Shown in pieces: positions 62,286 through 64,000 of a stretch of DNA of 64,000 nucleotides (positions within the stretch are counted from its first letter, which is position 1; every line of letters starts with the position of its first letter). The DNA is taken from the NCBI GenBank assembly GCA_963850205.1, contig CAWKKJ010000011.1, positions 398,383 through 462,382 of the forward strand, given 5' to 3'. Position numbers and translations under genes: made by a program. Origin of the DNA: JACVRW01 sp963850205 (GTDB lineage: Bacteria; Actinomycetota; Thermoleophilia; Solirubrobacterales; Thermoleophilaceae). Under the pieces are notes generated by a model. The model was not told the DNA's origin and did not search any database. It saw nothing but the letters and a program-made list of their open reading frames with translations.

Positions 62286-64000
62286 CCCCGCCGCCGGTAA
62301 CGAGGGGGCTACGCGGCGCGGTGCTCTCGCACCGGCGCGCCCCGACACCTCATCCGCCAGCGCCCGCTCGATCTCCTCCAGCCGGCGGCGGGCGCCTCGG
62401 TAGCGCCCCGATCGCTCCAGCTCGGTCGGGCCCGCCTCGAGGACCCGGCAGGCTCCGCCCGCGGCCAGCTCGATCAGGCCCAGCTCGACGAGGACGCCGA
62501 GCAGGCGCGCGCAGGACTCCGGCGTCCGCGGGTGGCGCCCCGGTCCGCGCAGCGCCGCCCCCACCTGCTCGGGCGTGGCGTCCGGTGAAAGCGCCGCGCA
62601 GCGCCCGGTAGACGTCCGCCAGCGCGGGGCGCAGGTCGAGCTCCGCCCGCCAGAACAGCAGCGTGAACTCGGCCTCGGCCGGCCCCCACGCCAGGTGGGC
62701 GAGCGGGCCCGAGCGCAGCAGCGGGTCGCCCGCCCCTCCCGGCGGGGGGTCGAGGGCGACGAGCTGGGTGAAGGAGCCGGCCAGGCCCGGGTCGGCGCCG
62801 AGGAGATCCCAGGACGCCACCGCCATCCCCCCTCGGCCAGCCCCGCCACCAGCGACTCCAGGCCCGCCCGCCGGCGGGAGACGTCGGTGACGGCCACGAG
62901 CACCGGCTCGCCGCTCGAGAACAGGTCGCCGGCGACGCCGGCGAAGCCCTCGCCCCGGCGTTCCAGCGGCGCCGGGCCGCTGCCAACCGGGCCGGGAGGA
63001 GGCTGAGCGCCGAGCGCCCGCTCGACCCGCTCCCAGAAGGGCCGCTCCTCGCCGAGCACGAGCAGCTCCCCCGGCCGGGTGGGGCAGAGCGCCCGGAGCA
63101 CCACGCGCGGCTCGACCATCCCGTTCCAGCGGTTGCTCTCCAGGCGCAGCGCGATGTCGTGGCTGTCCGCCTGCGCCGGAGCCAGCTCGCGCGGCGGGGA
63201 GCGGAAGGCCACCCCGCGTGAGCGGGCGCCGCCCGCGGTGACCAGCGTGAAGCGGGAATGCTCACCCCCCTCCCCCATGGCCGCCACCTGGCTGAAGCGC
63301 GAGGCGGGGACCAGCAGCGTGGGCTGAGGGTTGCCCATCCCGAAGGGGCGCAGACCGTCGAGCTCCTCGGCGAGCTCGAGGCCGAGCAGGCCTCCGGGCA
63401 CGACCGCGTCCACGCGCTCGACGGCGCGCAGGTCCTCCGGGGCGAGCGCGGCGCCGGCGTGGCCGGCCAGGGCGGCCCGGAACGGCGCCACCGCTTCGGC
63501 GGCCAGCTCGACGCCCGCGGCCATGCGGTGGCCGCCGAAGCGCTCCAGGTGCTCCGAGCAGGCGGCGAGGCCGGCGTGGAGGTCGTACGGAGCGATGCTC
63601 CGGCCCGAGCCGCGACCCGCCTCGCCGTCGAGCGCGACCACCACGCAGGGCCGGCGCCAGCGCTCCACCAGTCGGGAGGCCACGATCCCCACCACGCCGG
63701 GGTGCCAGCCCTCGCCGGCCACCACCATCGCGCCGGCGGCGGCCTGCGGGCGGCAGGCGGCGTCGGCGGCGAAGAGGATGCGGGTCTCGGCCTCCTGGCG
63801 GTCGCGGTTGAGCAGGTCGAGCTCGCGGGCCACCTCCTCGGCCCTGCCGGCGTCCTCGGTGAGCAGCAGCTCCAGCGCCGCGTCGGCGCGCCGCATGCGC
63901 CCCGCGGCGTTGAGCCGGGGGCCGAGCCGGAAGCCCAGCGCGCGCTCGTCGACCTCGGCCGCCTCCACCCCGGCCACCGCCATCAGGGCTCGCAGGCCGA
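62283..64000 (-). CDS. recJ: Single-stranded-DNA-specific exonuclease RecJ, partial, frameshifted
   Basis: Leftward gene entering from the right edge, N-terminal DHH part missing. ERALGFRLGPRLNAAGRMRR, NRDRQEAETRILFAADAAC, GWHPGVVGIVASRLVERW, and the DHHA1 motif GGHRMAAGVELA are typical. The OB-like region follows with LRPFGMGNPQPTLLVPASRF. Shifts near 62825 and 62585 break the C-terminus, which continues as VASWDLLGADPGLAGSFTQL and TPEQVGAALRGPGRHPRTPE. It acts 5' to 3' on single strands in recombination and repair. Confidence 0.88.
   Translation of the reverse strand, partial: GLRALMAVAGVEAAEVDERALGFRLGPRLNAAGRMRRADAALELLLTEDAGRAEEVARELDLLNRDRQEAETRILFAADAACRPQAAAGAMVVAGEGWHPGVVGIVASRLVERWRRPCVVVALDGEAGRGSGRSIAPYDLHAGLAACSEHLERFGGHRMAAGVELAAEAVAPFRAALAGHAGAALAPEDLRAVERVDAVVPGGLLGLELAEELDGLRPFGMGNPQPTLLVPASRFSQVAAMGEGGEHSRFTLVTAGGARSRGVAFRSPPRELAPAQADSHDIALRLESNRWNGMVEPRVVLRALCPTRPGELLVLGEERPFWERVERALGAQPPPGPVGSGPAPLERRGEGFAGVAGDLFSSGEPVLVAVTDVSRRRAGLESLVAGLAEGGWRWRPGISSAPTRAWPAPSPSSSPSTPRREGRATRCCARARSPTWRGGRPRPSSRCCSGGRSSTCAPRWRTSTGRCAALSPDATPEQVGAALRGPGRHPRTPESCARLLGVLVELGLIELAAGGACRVLEAGPTELERSGRYRGARRRLEEIERALADEVSGRAGARAPRRVAPSLPAAG

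Noticed and set aside
1..64000. tRNA, rRNA, insertion sequences, integrases and CRISPR arrays
   Set aside because: I found no transposase-like or integrase-like protein, no array of equal repeats and no convincing tRNA fold by eye; tRNA absence was not tested by computation.

Overview
This window comes from a very GC-rich, Gram-positive-type actinobacterial chromosome or metagenome contig. Thermoleophilia (Solirubrobacterales-like) is my best guess. The hints are the two secreted RTX-like proteins built from NDRxxG repeats with an RDRVxxxCE-type ending, the Arg-rich Ig-like tail on a beta-helix protein, many GTG/TTG starts and dense 4-base stop/start overlaps. The placement is inferred from protein style, because no rRNA is present.

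Almost the whole window is one large surface/exo-polysaccharide region. Left part (1-9.5 kb): a secreted DUF4082/Ig-like protein, a membrane protein, an FkbM methyltransferase and a GT2 enzyme, all frameshifted. These are followed by a leftward set made of an AsnB-like amidotransferase, a GT2, a Wzz-like protein and a Wzy-like polymerase. From 9.5 to 12.8 kb there is a flippase and a secreted beta-helix protein. From 21.5 down to 12.8 kb runs a nine-gene, translationally coupled leftward operon: LuxR-type regulator, priming sugar transferase, GT2, FAD oxidoreductase, SDR epimerase, flippase, WecB, PssD-like and PssE-like. From 21.6 to 26.2 kb lies a regulatory island: an ECF-like sigma factor flanked by two paralogous tandem ribbon-helix-helix-like proteins, then a large LuxR-family ATPase regulator. 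A DAG-kinase-like enzyme follows.

From 27.4 to 31.5 kb there is an unusual cassette: two RTX-like secreted proteins, one clan-A glycosidase, and two paralogous small proteins with a conserved FVDPDSPAGVEY motif and a near-identical C-terminal membrane tail. I regard these two as the most novel content. From 38.8 down to 31.5 kb a second leftward polysaccharide operon holds a GT4, a 46-residue ORF, a second AsnB, a TTG-start epimerase, a WecA/MraY-like transferase and a Wzy-TPR protein. From 39 to 54.6 kb is a third set: methyltransferases, GT4/GT2 enzymes, Wzy, Wzz, two flippases, an in-frame methyltransferase-glycosyltransferase fusion, and an FdtA/FdtB-like pair for a 3-amino-3,6-dideoxysugar. 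The locus ends with a GNAT/CelD-like protein, a GT and two paralogous methyltransferases, and a second glycosidase paralog. The right edge returns to housekeeping genes (rel, recJ).

Together the genes supply two types of lipid-linked sugar initiation (polyprenyl sugar transferase and WecA-like), three Wzy-like polymerases, four flippases and two Wzz-like proteins, so at least two Wzx/Wzy-type polysaccharides are probably made. Many genes carry single-base frameshifts, clustered in patches (1-4, 6.7-9.5, 28-35.5 and 41.7-49.3 kb). The pattern looks more like uncorrected sequencing error than decay, because the correct protein continues in another frame immediately after each shift.
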